Both the position numbers and the translations under genes were made by a program. From contig JAJZAI010000035.1 in assembly GCA_021799495.1 (NCBI GenBank), positions 1-37,677 of the forward strand: a stretch of 37,677 nucleotides of DNA. Direction: 5' to 3'. Each line of letters begins with the position of its first letter. Position 1 is the stretch's first letter. This DNA is from Deltaproteobacteria bacterium. GTDB taxonomy: Bacteria; Desulfobacterota; Binatia; Binatales; Binataceae. Under the pieces are notes generated by a model. The model searched no databases. It worked only from the letters and a program-made list of their open reading frames with translations, and was not told where the DNA came from. Below, in pieces: positions 16,774 through 25,373 of the stretch.

Positions 16774-17382
16774 ATGAAAATCTACGATTCGCAGGCAGCT
16801 CCAAATCCGCGCCGGGTGCGCGTCTTTCTCGCCGAAAAAGGCATCCAGGTCCCCTACGAACCGGTCGATATCGTCAAGGCCGTGAACCGCGGCCCGGAGT
16901 TCCGCAAGATCAATCCGATGGCGGGCGTGCCCGTGCTGGAGCTTGACGACGGCGCGCATATCGCCGAGAGCGTCGCGATTTGCCGCTACTTCGAGGAGAC
17001 CAATCCCGAGCCGCCGCTCTTCGGCGTCGGCGCAAAAGAGCGCGCGCTGGTCGAGATGTGGCAGCGGCGGATGGAACTCAATCTGCTGCTTCCGATCGCC
17101 GACTCGTTCCGCCAGCGGCACGACTTCTTCAAAGGGCGCATCCGCCAGGTGCCCGATTACGCCGAGGCGCAGCGCCAGAACGCGGAAGAGGCGCTGGCGT
17201 GGCTCGACGGCGAACTTGCGAGCCGCCGCTTTATCGCGGGCGACAGGTACACGATCGCCGATATCACCGCGATGATCGCGATTGACTTCGGCCGCGTCTC
17301 GAAAATAACGATCAAGCCGGAGCAGAAGAATCTCGCGCGATGGCACGCCGAGGTGTCGTCGCGGCCGAGCGCCAAGGCGTGA
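16774..17382 (+). CDS. Glutathione S-transferase family protein
   Basis: 202 residues. N-terminal thioredoxin-like domain (MKIYDSQAAPNPRRVRVFLAEKG, shown in part; FRKINPMAGVPVLELDDG with the cis-Pro at about 53; AESVAICRYFEE, where Glu64-Ser65 bind the gamma-glutamyl group in the family) and an all-helical C-terminal domain ending with FIAGDRYTIADITAMIAI, the N-capping box. GGAGGCG lies before the ATG. Likely conjugates or isomerises an electrophilic intermediate, cytoplasmic. An operator-like palindrome lies just upstream. A second, only distantly similar GST is at 24341. Confidence 0.9.
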   Translation: MKIYDSQAAPNPRRVRVFLAEKGIQVPYEPVDIVKAVNRGPEFRKINPMAGVPVLELDDGAHIAESVAICRYFEETNPEPPLFGVGAKERALVEMWQRRMELNLLLPIADSFRQRHDFFKGRIRQVPDYAEAQRQNAEEALAWLDGELASRRFIAGDRYTIADITAMIAIDFGRVSKITIKPEQKNLARWHAEVSSRPSAKA

Positions 17383-17509
17383 GCCGGAGCGCTGCGGACA
17401 TCGAGCGGCGTCAAGCGGCGCTTCGGGACGTGCCGGGACACGCCGGGACGCCATTTGGCGCCGAATCGGCGATATTGAAGGTAATCAAATCAGCTAAGGA
17501 AGTGATGTC

Positions 17510-18361
17510 ATGGCAACTTTTGGCGTAATGATGTTCCCGACCGATTATGCGGTCCAGCCGGCCGAGCTGGCCCGGGCCGTCGAGGAGCGCGGCCTCGATT
17601 CATTGTTCTTTCCTGAGCATACGCATATTCCAACGAGCCGTAAGTCGCCATGGCCGGGCGGCGGCGAACTCCCGATGGAGTACTCGCACACGCACGACCA
17701 GTTCGTCGCGCTGACCGCCGCGGCGATAGTGACCAAGCGGATCAAGCTCGGCACCGGCATCTGTCTGGTGATCGAACGCGACCCGATTCTGCTCGCAAAA
17801 GAAGCGGCGTCGCTCGATTTTATCTCCGGCGGCCGGCTGATCCTTGGAATCGGCGGCGGATGGAATGCCGAAGAGATGGAAAATCACGGGACCAACTTCA
17901 AATCACGATGGAAAATCCTGCGCGAGCGGATTCTTGCGATACGCGCGATATGGTCGAAAGAAGCCGCCGAATTCCATGGGGAATTCGTCAATTTCGATCC
18001 GATTTGGAGCTATCCGAAGCCGGTTCAGGCGGGCGGGCCGCCGATTCTGCTCGGCTCGGAAGCGAAACGCGCGCCGGAACGAGTCGTCGATTATTGCGAC
18101 GGGTGGATGCCGATCAATCGCAAGCCTGAACAGCTTGCCGAAGGCGTAAAGGCGCTACGTGAGGCGGCGAATCGCGCCGGACGACGCTTTGAAACGATCC
18201 AGCTCGGACTGTTCGCGGCGCCAGGCAAGGAAGATGCGGCGCGGCGCGTGATGGAGATGGGCTTTACTCATCTTATTTTTCCCTTGCCGCCGGCGAAGGC
18301 CGACAAGGTGATGCCGCTATTGGATGCTTACGCGACGTTAAGCGAGAAATTGCGGAAATAA
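17510..18361 (+). CDS. LLM-class (probably F420-dependent) oxidoreductase
   Basis: 283 residues, short luciferase-like TIM barrel without large insertions. Marks: FGVMMFPTDYAVQPAELA start, FFPEHTHIP near 32-40, KRIKLGTGICLV (75-86), GGRLILGIGGGWNAEEM (107-123), PPILLGS and a final FPLPPAK. This layout matches the F420-dependent LLM branch (TIGR03619-like) rather than the FMN-type at 927 or 7151; F420 use is inference. AAGGAAGTGA precedes the ATG. It is monocistronic as far as can be seen; the 127-base gap before it and the hairpin after it isolate it. Confidence 0.88.
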   Translation: MATFGVMMFPTDYAVQPAELARAVEERGLDSLFFPEHTHIPTSRKSPWPGGGELPMEYSHTHDQFVALTAAAIVTKRIKLGTGICLVIERDPILLAKEAASLDFISGGRLILGIGGGWNAEEMENHGTNFKSRWKILRERILAIRAIWSKEAAEFHGEFVNFDPIWSYPKPVQAGGPPILLGSEAKRAPERVVDYCDGWMPINRKPEQLAEGVKALREAANRAGRRFETIQLGLFAAPGKEDAARRVMEMGFTHLIFPLPPAKADKVMPLLDAYATLSEKLRK

Positions 18362-18382
18362 TTCATCCCTGCCGTTAAGATG

Positions 18383-18415
18383 CCTGGGCGTGCCGGAATA
18401 TGCCGGACGCCCAGG
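18383..18415 (+). terminator. Hairpin downstream of the LLM gene
   Basis: CCTGGGCGTGCCGG pairs with CCGGACGCCCAGG with one bulge, 21 bases after the LLM stop. No T-run follows, so it is a terminator-like or message-stabilising hairpin rather than a strong intrinsic terminator. The rest of 18416-18610 is AT-richer with no gene. Confidence 0.5.
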
Positions 18416-18610
18416 TTATCAACAGATCGCAAAGATTCCTCGAAAACTGCGGCAAGAGATCGACCCAACCGCAAATCAGTCTTCTAAGTTATTGATTTTA
18501 TTGAATAAAATTAAACAGCCGCCGAGTCGCCGAACTCTTTATCAAGTATTGTCCTTCAAGTTATTCACGGATTTTCCACAGGTGCGCCCGGACAGTACAA
18601 TGGCGGACAC

Positions 18611-18653
18611 TTGATGTACGGGGTGTGTCCCGTTGATGTACGGGCATGTCCCG
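18611..18653. repeat. Tandem 22/21-bp repeat abutting the MDR stop codon
   Basis: Two head-to-tail units, starting TTGATGTACGGG and ending TGTCCCG, lie at 18611-18632 and 18633-18653. Each contains an ACGGG/CCCGT inverted pair, giving two small hairpins directly after the stop of the minus-strand reductase gene. The nearby bases GGACAGTACAATGGCGGACA resemble insertion-sequence ends seen elsewhere, but no transposase is present. Confidence 0.6.
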
Positions 18654-19670
18654 TCAAGCCATCCGCAGGAGTTGCTTGCCCCAATTGGCGCCCGTGAAGA
18701 GCCGGATCAGCGTCTCCGGACAATGTTCGAGTCCCTCCGCCAAATCGATCTTGTTTTTGATTTTGCCCTCGGCGTACCACTTCGACAGGTCGGCGACCGC
18801 CTCCGGGTAGCTCTCGGCGAACTGAAAGACCAGGAAGCCTTCCATCCGCGCGGCGCGAAAAACCAGATTGAAATAATTCTTCGGGCCGGCGCCGAAAACG
18901 CCCTTGTCCTCGTTGTATTGCGATATCGCGCCGCACAGCACGACGCGCGCGCGGTTCGCCAGATGCGCCAGCGCGTGGTCGAGGATTTCGCCGCCGACGT
19001 TGTCGAAATAGACGTCGATTCCTTTGGGACAGGCGCGGCCGAGCGCCTCGCCGACGTTCTCGCGCTTGTAATCGATCGCGGCGTCGAAGCCGGCCTCGCC
19101 GGTCAGCCATGCGCACTTCTCCGGCCCGCCCGCGATTCCGACCACCCGGCATCCCTTGATCTTGGCGATCATTCCCGCGACCGAGCCGGTCGCGCCCGCG
19201 GCGCCCGAAACGACAAAGGCGTCGCCCGCACGCGGCTGGCCGACCGCGAGCGTTCCGAAATAGGCGGTCAGGCCGGTGATTCCGAACAGCGAGAGCGCGA
19301 GCAACGGGTCCGTCCCCGGCGGGAGCTTTTGCATCGCGAACAGTCCGGCGCCCTCGCTGACCGTGTAGTCCTCCCATCCGAACAGCCCCTGCACGAGGTC
19401 GCCCGGCGCGAATCCCGGCATTTTTGATTCGACGATTTCGCCGACCGCCGCGGCCATCATCGGCCGCCCGAGCGGAATCGCGGGGATATAGGTGTCGAAG
19501 GACATCCAGCCGCGCTGCGTCGGGTCGAAGGAAAAGGCGAGATTGCGGACCAAAACTTCGCCGTCCTTGAGGGGAGGAACGATCGCTTCGTTCCATTTGA
19601 AGTCGGAAGTTTTAATCAGGCCCTGGGGGCGGGCGGACAGCAGCCATTGGCGGTTTTTTCGTTCAGCCAT
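18654..19670 (-). CDS. NADP-dependent MDR oxidoreductase (PTGR/curcumin-reductase-like)
   Basis: 338 residues, medium-chain dehydrogenase/reductase without zinc ligands. It starts MAERKNRQWLLSARPQG, the usual opening of the leukotriene B4 dehydrogenase/prostaglandin reductase group, and has DPTQRGWM, GDLVQGLFGWEDY, VSGAAGATGSVAGMIAK (cofactor loop near 167-183), GIDVYFDNVGGE and RMEGFLVFQF. The group reduces the C=C bond of alpha,beta-unsaturated ketones with NADPH. That would fit saturating an enone in a terpenoid or steroid route, but the same enzymes detoxify reactive enals. Full length; faces the LLM gene at 17510. Confidence 0.9.
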   Translation of the reverse strand: MAERKNRQWLLSARPQGLIKTSDFKWNEAIVPPLKDGEVLVRNLAFSFDPTQRGWMSFDTYIPAIPLGRPMMAAAVGEIVESKMPGFAPGDLVQGLFGWEDYTVSEGAGLFAMQKLPPGTDPLLALSLFGITGLTAYFGTLAVGQPRAGDAFVVSGAAGATGSVAGMIAKIKGCRVVGIAGGPEKCAWLTGEAGFDAAIDYKRENVGEALGRACPKGIDVYFDNVGGEILDHALAHLANRARVVLCGAISQYNEDKGVFGAGPKNYFNLVFRAARMEGFLVFQFAESYPEAVADLSKWYAEGKIKNKIDLAEGLEHCPETLIRLFTGANWGKQLLRMA

Positions 19671-19863
19671 CGCGGACGCTCCTTGCGGACGCGCGGATCA
19701 GGATCGCGCGCAGTTAAGGTTAGCACCGCCGACCCCGCGAGGTTAGGAAAAAGCTACGGCGAATCACGCCCCGGCCACGCATAGGCCGAACCGCAAACGG
19801 CTTTGTAATTGGCGTAAAACTTCGGATGAAGTCAGCAGGAATCCCGCGGGTGTCTTTGGCTTT

Positions 19864-20643
19864 TTAATCTTTGAATCGCACCGAGTAGGCGCGACATATC
19901 CGATCGATCATCCGGGCGTATTCCGCATCCACGTCAATACCCAACGTGTTCGTACGTTCAATCCGCGGCGGATTAACGTTATCGACGAACACAGGCACGA
20001 GCAGCACGAAATCATATCCCTTCACGTGAGTCTGTCCGATCGGACGAGTTGGTAATGAGCGGAACTTCTCGATGGTTTTCTGCGCATCACGAGGATCATT
20101 CTCGCTAATCGCGAATTGAAATTCATCCCATAGCGTCAGATCGCCTGATGAAAGCCGCGGCAACACATAATTAGCGAATTTCTCGGTGTCTTTACGGTAA
20201 TGTTTTTTGACTTGATCGGCGACGTTAAGCACTCGCGTTGCCACGCCAACGATTACCGTAGCCACCAGAACCGCTTCAGACTTGACGCTGTGGATCACCT
20301 GCAGTGCGTCGTTGAGATCGTCATATCGCGCGTCAACGTTGCGATGCGCCGTCCAGACGGATTTATTCTCAACGCAGATTCTGAGTTTCCGCAAGTCCGG
20401 CTTCCCGTCGCCGGCGGCCTCTCCCATGAGGAGATCAATTTTACGGCCACGCGCTCCGGGTGTTTTGGAGTTCAACCATGTCCGGATCTGCCCTGAGTCA
20501 ATATCGGCGCGCAGCGTTCCACAATTTTCCTCAAGGTCGCGAACGATGCCCTGGCTCGCCAAATCGGAATGAATCTGCCGACGTTGATTATGATATCGTT
20601 CGCCGGCGATACGGTCGACCACCGAATCAAACGGCGTGCTCAT
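19864..20643 (-). CDS. Putative type II restriction endonuclease paired with the gamma-class methylase
   Basis: 259 residues, no family I can name. A PD-(D/E)xK-like core is plausible: Asp70 in GRKIDLLMG followed by LRICVENKSVW (Glu92-Asn-Lys94). ENKS after a hydrophobic strand is a classical nuclease signature. The start ATG overlaps the methylase stop by 4 bases (ATGA), so the two are translationally coupled. Position, size and motif make restriction endonuclease the best call; target unknown. GC content is clearly lower than the catabolic genes on either side. The upstream gap 19671-19863 shows no gene. Confidence 0.7.
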   Translation of the reverse strand: MSTPFDSVVDRIAGERYHNQRRQIHSDLASQGIVRDLEENCGTLRADIDSGQIRTWLNSKTPGARGRKIDLLMGEAAGDGKPDLRKLRICVENKSVWTAHRNVDARYDDLNDALQVIHSVKSEAVLVATVIVGVATRVLNVADQVKKHYRKDTEKFANYVLPRLSSGDLTLWDEFQFAISENDPRDAQKTIEKFRSLPTRPIGQTHVKGYDFVLLVPVFVDNVNPPRIERTNTLGIDVDAEYARMIDRICRAYSVRFKD

Positions 20644-22079
20644 CGCATGAAATCGAGCGAACCGGACGTACCGCGGTGAGACCGACGATCAAGAGCCTTG
20701 TTCCCGGACATCGCCGGAAACGTATCAGTCCCACTATTTAGCCGGGCGGCAATTTCCGCCGGGATTGGCAGCCGGCTTAAAATGCGGCTTTGGAGACGAA
20801 GGAAATCGCCAGCCGCCCGTTGACAATTGGCGTGGAGCCATGCGGTCGAAAGGCCGGAATTGAGGAATTCACAAAGGCCATCCACGACCGCCGGATTTCG
20901 AGGCACAATATAATAGACCGAGTGTCTGGGAACTATTTGACCGCTCCGATCGATCCAAAAACGCGGAGATGCAACGATATCTTTGCACAGAATCTTTGGA
21001 TTCAAGATATCCCGCAAGGGCGGCGTCTCGTGAAATGCGTACCACGGTTTTCTGCGAACGCACGTTCTCGCAACAAGTTTTTGGGCAATCCCGTCCTGTC
21101 GAAGGTAGAATCCGAGAGAACCCAGCCTTGATTCATTAATCAGGCGGCCGTCGCTTGAATATGGAACAAGCATCGAGCATTGAGCGGCAAGACGCGGATT
21201 TCCATCTCCTAATTCCCGACCAGCTATCGTCGGATATGCAAAGGGCCTGAGCGAGCCGTCGATCTTCTCATTTCTCAAAACAAATACTTCGTCCGCTCCA
21301 GTCGCAACGCCCGCGCTGATTCGAAGACAGAAATCGCCAAGAGTTGAATCCGATTCCGGCTGGCTTTCGCCGGCGATTAAAGGCATCCAGGACTGTCCAT
21401 CGCCGCAAAGCGCAATATATTTTATCGCGCCGTCCCGCCGGATCACTTTCGTATGGCCGGAATACCGGCGCCTGGAAACGGTGGTCACCGTGGGATAGGT
21501 AAGCAACGGTTCAAATGTCGTTTCATCCACCAAGTCGATTTCTTCAACGTCGAATCGATTTAGTAAAATTCGCAGCGGATTCGCAGTATCAACATATAAA
21601 AATTTCTCGGGCGTGATAAAGACTAATCGGCCGCCCTCGTTCAAGAGGCGAAGCGCCTGTTCAAAAAACAGCAGATAGAGATCGAATCGGCCGCGCGCGG
21701 TTGAAAAGCGGGTGCGATAAAGCTGTTTTTCAGCCTCGGACAATTCCAAAATGGACACATACGGAGGATTGCCGACGATGAAGTCAAAAGAATCATCACA
21801 GGGATCGGCGAGAAAATCCGCATTTCTAATCTGAATTTCAGGAATTCCGCCGAATTCGCGCTCCGCACGGCGCCGTCTCCGGCTATCCGACTCCACTCCG
21901 ACTATACGGGGAAGCGGTCCGCCATTTCGATCGCGCCACCGGACGAGGCCGCGGATAAAGGCGCCTTCGCCGCATCCGGGGTCGAGAACTGTAGTCTTCG
22001 ACGAAGGCCGCCGGTCGCGGAACAGGCGCTCAACCATCCGATCGACGACAAAATCAGGCGTGGGAACGAATCCCTTCAC
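20640..22079 (-). CDS. Gamma-class N6-adenine DNA methyltransferase (TaqI/Eco57I type)
   Basis: 479 residues. Motif I LDPGCGEGA at 32-40, an acidic residue in VGVESD at 60-65, NADFL at 86-90 and catalytic NPPY at 104-107 give the gamma-class order. LLNEGGRLVFITPEKFL follows, and the C-terminal half (about 240-450) has the IxxGVATGADEVFVL and LLNSxLS-like pattern of TaqI-type target-recognition domains. GTG at 22079 with GAGGG 7 bases upstream is the start; the protein then opens KGFVPTPDFVVDRM, the usual beginning for this class. The nuclease gene follows with a 4-base overlap. Unrelated to the beta-class methylase at 14243, so this is an independent system. Confidence 0.88.
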   Translation of the reverse strand: MKGFVPTPDFVVDRMVERLFRDRRPSSKTTVLDPGCGEGAFIRGLVRWRDRNGGPLPRIVGVESDSRRRRRAEREFGGIPEIQIRNADFLADPCDDSFDFIVGNPPYVSILELSEAEKQLYRTRFSTARGRFDLYLLFFEQALRLLNEGGRLVFITPEKFLYVDTANPLRILLNRFDVEEIDLVDETTFEPLLTYPTVTTVSRRRYSGHTKVIRRDGAIKYIALCGDGQSWMPLIAGESQPESDSTLGDFCLRISAGVATGADEVFVLRNEKIDGSLRPFAYPTIAGRELGDGNPRLAAQCSMLVPYSSDGRLINESRLGSLGFYLRQDGIAQKLVARTCVRRKPWYAFHETPPLRDILNPKILCKDIVASPRFWIDRSGQIVPRHSVYYIVPRNPAVVDGLCEFLNSGLSTAWLHANCQRAAGDFLRLQSRILSRLPIPAEIAARLNSGTDTFPAMSGNKALDRRSHRGTSGSLDFMR

Positions 22080-22378
22080 AAAATACCCTCATATGTGCAC
22101 CTATCATTTCGCCAACCGTTCGCTCAACCGGTCTCAGCGAATTGTTTCAACAGCACGAATTTAAATGTCTTTCAGTAATGGTTGCGGCGGAGGCCGCGAA
22201 GGTCGCGCAGTTTGCGAATGTATTCTTCGACCAGGTTCAATGACGAACGGATATAGCAATCTGTTCAAACACGGAGCAATCTCGCGTACGCCCGATCGGG
22301 CCGTCGCGGTGCGCCCGAAGGTTCGATTGGCCGCTGGCCGGGAACGGGCGGCCGGCGTGGCGTGCCGTTGATAACTTT

Positions 22379-22480
22379 CGATTTGGCGAGTTCCTCCTGT
22401 CAGTCATGCCCGGGCTTGACCCGGGTACCCAGCGCTATGGATTCGCGGGTCAAGCCCGCGAATAACGCTGTGGGAGTCGC
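22379..22480. repeat. Double-hairpin interspersed repeat, copy B
   Basis: The first 47 bases are identical to 12541-12587. Hairpin 1 (22406-22428) has decayed at the outer pairs (GTAC end instead of GCAT), while hairpin 2 (22441-22463, ATTCGCGGG-TCAAG-CCCGCGAAT) is perfect. It lies between the R-M pair and the receiver gene; the remaining part of 22080-22378 shows no convincing gene. Confidence 0.8.
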
Positions 22481-22489
22481 GACCCCGCG

Positions 22490-22897
22490 TTATTTGCGGG
22501 GCGGAGACAAAGTAGAGCGTTGCAGATCGGGGAAGTATTTGCGGAGTTGGTCGGCGAGGCGGCGGAAATCGACCGGTTTGCGCTCGTACACGATCGCGCC
22601 CGCCTTGAGAAAGCGTTCGCGATGGGCGGGAAAGGCCGAGGCGGTAATCACCGCGATTTCGCAGCGCGGGTCTTCGCTTCGGATCGCGTCGAACAGGCCA
22701 GCGGCGTCGAGCCCGTCGAATTCCGGCATCTGGATATCAAGCGTAACCAGGTCCGGATGCAATTCGCGGAAACGGCTCAGGCCGTCGCGCGGATTATCCG
22801 CCGCGCCGACCACTGCGCATCCGATATGCTCCAGGCGCAACGCCAGCAACCGCTGCGTCACCGGTTCGTCTTCGACAATCAGGGTGCGCACCGCCAC
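22490..22897 (-). CDS. Single-domain response regulator (CheY-like receiver)
   Basis: 135 residues, receiver domain only. Acidic pocket Glu9/Asp10, phospho-acceptor Asp54 in LVTLDIQMPEFDG, Thr85 in AVITAS and Lys107 in ERKPVDF are all in place, so it should be phosphorylatable. No DNA-binding or output domain follows; the C-terminal 20 residues are short and polar. No sensor kinase gene is in the window. The start is GTG 22897 (no strong ribosome site), with another GTG two codons later. An orphan signalling protein, possibly part of a phosphorelay elsewhere. The 22898-23223 gap upstream holds nothing I can identify. Confidence 0.88.
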   Translation of the reverse strand: MAVRTLIVEDEPVTQRLLALRLEHIGCAVVGAADNPRDGLSRFRELHPDLVTLDIQMPEFDGLDAAGLFDAIRSEDPRCEIAVITASAFPAHRERFLKAGAIVYERKPVDFRRLADQLRKYFPDLQRSTLSPPRK

Positions 22898-23223
22898 AAT
22901 CGCGATTCCCGCCGAATCAATTCAGGCCGCATCGCGCGGCATCCGGTTCGTGGCGCGCCGAAGATGCGGCGGCGGCAAATAATTGCCGCGCTCGATAATC
23001 CGCCGCGGCGGCGCGCCGCGAATTCCAGCCAGCCCAGGCGCGACGCCCGGCCTCGAGCGGAAATTGAGCAAACGGCGTGCCGCGCGCTGCCGCGCCGCGC
23101 GGCTGGCCGGCGAGATTACATGGCGCTGGCGTTTTCGTATCGGTGCGGCTATTCGTAGCGGCGAAACGGCGGACGGCCCGGCGAATCCGCGGCGGCGTCC
23201 GAATCGGGAGAGGAGGCGACTCG

Positions 23224-24273
23224 ATGAACTTCGGCCTGTTGATGTCCTTTCGCAATTCCTCGCGCGACGAGCTTTCCTATTCGGAACTCTATCGCAAGCA
23301 TGTCGATCTTGCGGTCGAAGCCGAGGACCTGGGCTTCGACACCATCTGGCTCACCGAGCATCATTTCGTCAAAGACGGTTATTCGCCCGCGATGATGCCG
23401 CTGGCGGCCGCGATCGCGGCGCGCACCAAACGAATCCGGATCGGCACGTTCGTGCTGCTGATGCCGCTGCATCATCCGATACACGTCGCGGAGCAGGCGG
23501 CGACGATCGACGCGCTATCCAACGGGCGGTTCGATTTGGGCGTCGGGCAGGGCTACGTGCCGAGCGAATTCGCGGCGTTCAATATTCCGCGCGCGGAACG
23601 GAGCCTGCGCCTGCGCGAGGGAGTCGAAATCGTGCGGCGGCTGTTCACCGAGGACAACGTCACCTACGAAGGACAGCACTATACGGTGCGCAACGCGACG
23701 CTCTATCCCAAACCGACGCAGCAGCCGCATCCTCCTATCTGGATCGGCGCGCGCACGCGGCCGGCGACGGAGCGGGCCGCCCGCAACGGCTATCATCTGG
23801 CGGGCACCGGATCGCGCCAGGCCGAGCTTTATCGCGCGGCGCTGAAGGCGGCGGGGCGGAATCCCGACGATTTCAATATCGCGCAGTTGCGCTTCGGCTA
23901 CGTCGCGGTCAAACGGGAAAAGGCGTGGGACGAATGCGAATTCGGCCTGCACTACCTGATGACGCGCTACGGCCAGTGGATCGCCGAGGCGAACGACGTC
24001 AAGGGCGACGAAAATTATCGCGCGATTCCGCCGCTGGGCGAATTCCGCCGGCGGGCGGCGCTGGGCGATTTCGACCTGATGGTCGGCACGCCGGACGACG
24101 CGATCGCGCATCTGGAGAGCATCCAGTCGTTCACGACCCATCTGGCGCTGGGACTGGCGCTGCCGGGAATCGAGCCGAAGAAGCTGCGCGCGTCGATGAA
24201 ACTGTTCGCGGACAAGGTGATTCCGCACTTCCGCAAAAAATCGCGAGCGGCGCGCGGCAAGTCCGCCGCGTAG
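23224..24273 (+). CDS. LLM-class flavin-dependent monooxygenase
   Basis: 349 residues, bacterial-luciferase alpha-like. The start MNFGLLMSFRN at 23224 has GGGAGAGGAGG upstream; an open frame extends 5' to 23077 but is unsupported. Family blocks: DTIWLTEHHFVKDGYSPAM (shown in part), RIRIGTFVLLMPLHHPIHVAEQ, NGRFDLGVGQGYVPSEF, YPKPTQQPHPPIWIGA. TEHHF and LPLHHP-type segments are the standard luciferase-like LLM pattern, with FMN as the likely cofactor. No associated reductase. The C-terminal tail is Lys/Arg-rich. Ends at a terminator hairpin shared with the convergent GST gene. Confidence 0.9.
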   Translation: MNFGLLMSFRNSSRDELSYSELYRKHVDLAVEAEDLGFDTIWLTEHHFVKDGYSPAMMPLAAAIAARTKRIRIGTFVLLMPLHHPIHVAEQAATIDALSNGRFDLGVGQGYVPSEFAAFNIPRAERSLRLREGVEIVRRLFTEDNVTYEGQHYTVRNATLYPKPTQQPHPPIWIGARTRPATERAARNGYHLAGTGSRQAELYRAALKAAGRNPDDFNIAQLRFGYVAVKREKAWDECEFGLHYLMTRYGQWIAEANDVKGDENYRAIPPLGEFRRRAALGDFDLMVGTPDDAIAHLESIQSFTTHLALGLALPGIEPKKLRASMKLFADKVIPHFRKKSRAARGKSAA

Positions 24274-24276
24274 CGA

Positions 24277-24314
24277 AATAAAAACGGCGCGGCGTGTTCG
24301 CGGCGCCGCGCCGT
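24277..24314 (-). terminator. Rho-independent terminator between convergent LLM and GST genes
   Basis: 11-bp perfect stem 24284-24294 with 24304-24314 and a 9-base loop; on the minus strand it is followed by TTTTTATTT. It should end the GST transcript. The core stem GGCGCGGCG is the same as that in the terminator at 8581-8612. Confidence 0.8.
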
Positions 24315-24340
24315 TCGTTCGATCGGAAATTCCGCGCGCT

Positions 24341-24991
24341 TCAGCGTCCGCCGCCGAGCATCGCCTTGAGCGCTTCTTCCATCTCGGCGAGCGCTTTTTT
24401 GACCGAGGGACGTTCCCGCACCTTCGTCCACCACGCCGCGAGTTTCGGCCGGCCTTCGAGGGGAGGCTTGGCGCCGAAGCCGGGCATCATGTTGACGACG
24501 AAAAAGACGGTCGGCGCGAGCGCGCAATCGGCGAGCGTGAAATCGGCGCCGGCGGCGTAGCCGCCCGCGGCGAGCATCGCTTCGAGCTGATCGAGCCGGC
24601 CCTGCAATTCGGTGAGCTTTGCGGTGACGACCTGGTCGTCGCGGGTCTTCGGATTCAGATGGCCGAAGAGCGCGCGCAGCGGCGGTTCGAGATAGAGATC
24701 GTGAAAGCGGGTGAAGAGGCGCACGCGCGCGCGATCCTCGGGCGCCGCGGGCAGCAGGCGCGGATCGGGAAATTTTTCCTCGAGGAATTCGTTGATCACT
24801 TCGGATTCGGGAATGATCAGGCCGTCGGCGTCGAGGCAGGGAATTTTGCCGAGCGGATTGATCGCGAGATACTCCGGCGATTTGATCCCGGCGCCGGGCG
24901 GCGGCGCGATTTCGACGTTCGCGCCTTTTTCGTAAATCACGATTCGCGACTTGGTCGCGAAGTTGGAAAGATTCGCGTTGTAGAGTTTCAT
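24341..24991 (-). CDS. Glutathione S-transferase family protein
   Basis: 216 residues. N-terminal thioredoxin-like half: MKLYNANLSNFATKSRIVIYEKG (shown in part), EYLAINPLGKIPCLDADG with cis-Pro, and PESEVINEFLEEKFPDP. C-terminal helical half with GGYAAGADFTLADCALAPTVFFVV. In the N-terminal active-site loop Ser9/Asn10 are present, no Cys. Only distantly like the GST at 16774. Followed by a terminator. Upstream by 88 bases is the small lipoprotein gene, and beyond that an LLM; the three could be one minus-strand unit. Role in conjugating epoxide or enone products is inferred. Confidence 0.9.
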   Translation of the reverse strand: MKLYNANLSNFATKSRIVIYEKGANVEIAPPPGAGIKSPEYLAINPLGKIPCLDADGLIIPESEVINEFLEEKFPDPRLLPAAPEDRARVRLFTRFHDLYLEPPLRALFGHLNPKTRDDQVVTAKLTELQGRLDQLEAMLAAGGYAAGADFTLADCALAPTVFFVVNMMPGFGAKPPLEGRPKLAAWWTKVRERPSVKKALAEMEEALKAMLGGGR

Positions 24992-25079
24992 GCCGATGAC
25001 ATCCCCCGCGCCGCGATCTTGACGCGCGCCAGAGTCGCGTTATCGCAGGCGTCCAGAAACGAGACAAGCCGCCGCGCGC

Positions 25080-25373
25080 TCAGTCGCCGTCTTCGGCCGC
25101 GCGCGCGCGTTGCATTTGATCGATATGATCGGCGACGCGATTGATTTCGAGGGTCGCATCGTCAACCGCCTTCTGCGCCTGATCCGCGGCGAGCTGCGCC
25201 TTGATCGCGGCCTGACGCGCCCGCTCGGCCGCGGCCTGCGCCTGTTCGGCGCGTTGCTGCGCCGCGGCGGCCTGGGCTTTGGCTTGCGCGATCTGCGCCG
25301 CCGACGGCCCGCATCCGCCGGCGGCGATCGCGAGCGCGATCGCCGCCGGCGCGAGCAAGCGGCCGCGAATCAC
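25080..25373 (-). CDS. Small coiled-coil lipoprotein (Lpp-like)
   Basis: 97 residues from GTG 25373, whose GTGA overlaps the stop of the upstream LLM by 4 bases. Signal peptide VIRGRLLAPAAIALAIAAGG followed by Cys21 gives a lipobox-like site (AAGGC, with a slightly unusual Gly-Gly). Residues 26-95 are Ala/Gln/Glu-rich heptad-type sequence, a continuous coiled coil like murein lipoprotein or alanine-zipper proteins. Expected to be anchored in the outer membrane facing the periplasm. Translational coupling to a cytoplasmic monooxygenase is odd. A longer frame from 25700 overlapping the LLM is not supported. Confidence 0.75.
   Translation of the reverse strand: MIRGRLLAPAAIALAIAAGGCGPSAAQIAQAKAQAAAAQQRAEQAQAAAERARQAAIKAQLAADQAQKAVDDATLEINRVADHIDQMQRARAAEDGD

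Noticed and set aside
18545-18595. DnaA boxes or replication origin near TTTTCCACA
   Set aside because: One near match only, no cluster of boxes and no dnaA or dnaN gene nearby.
22165-22371. Small 68-codon plus-strand frame
   Set aside because: No ribosome site, no recognisable domain, and it runs up to the repeat copy B; probably non-coding.
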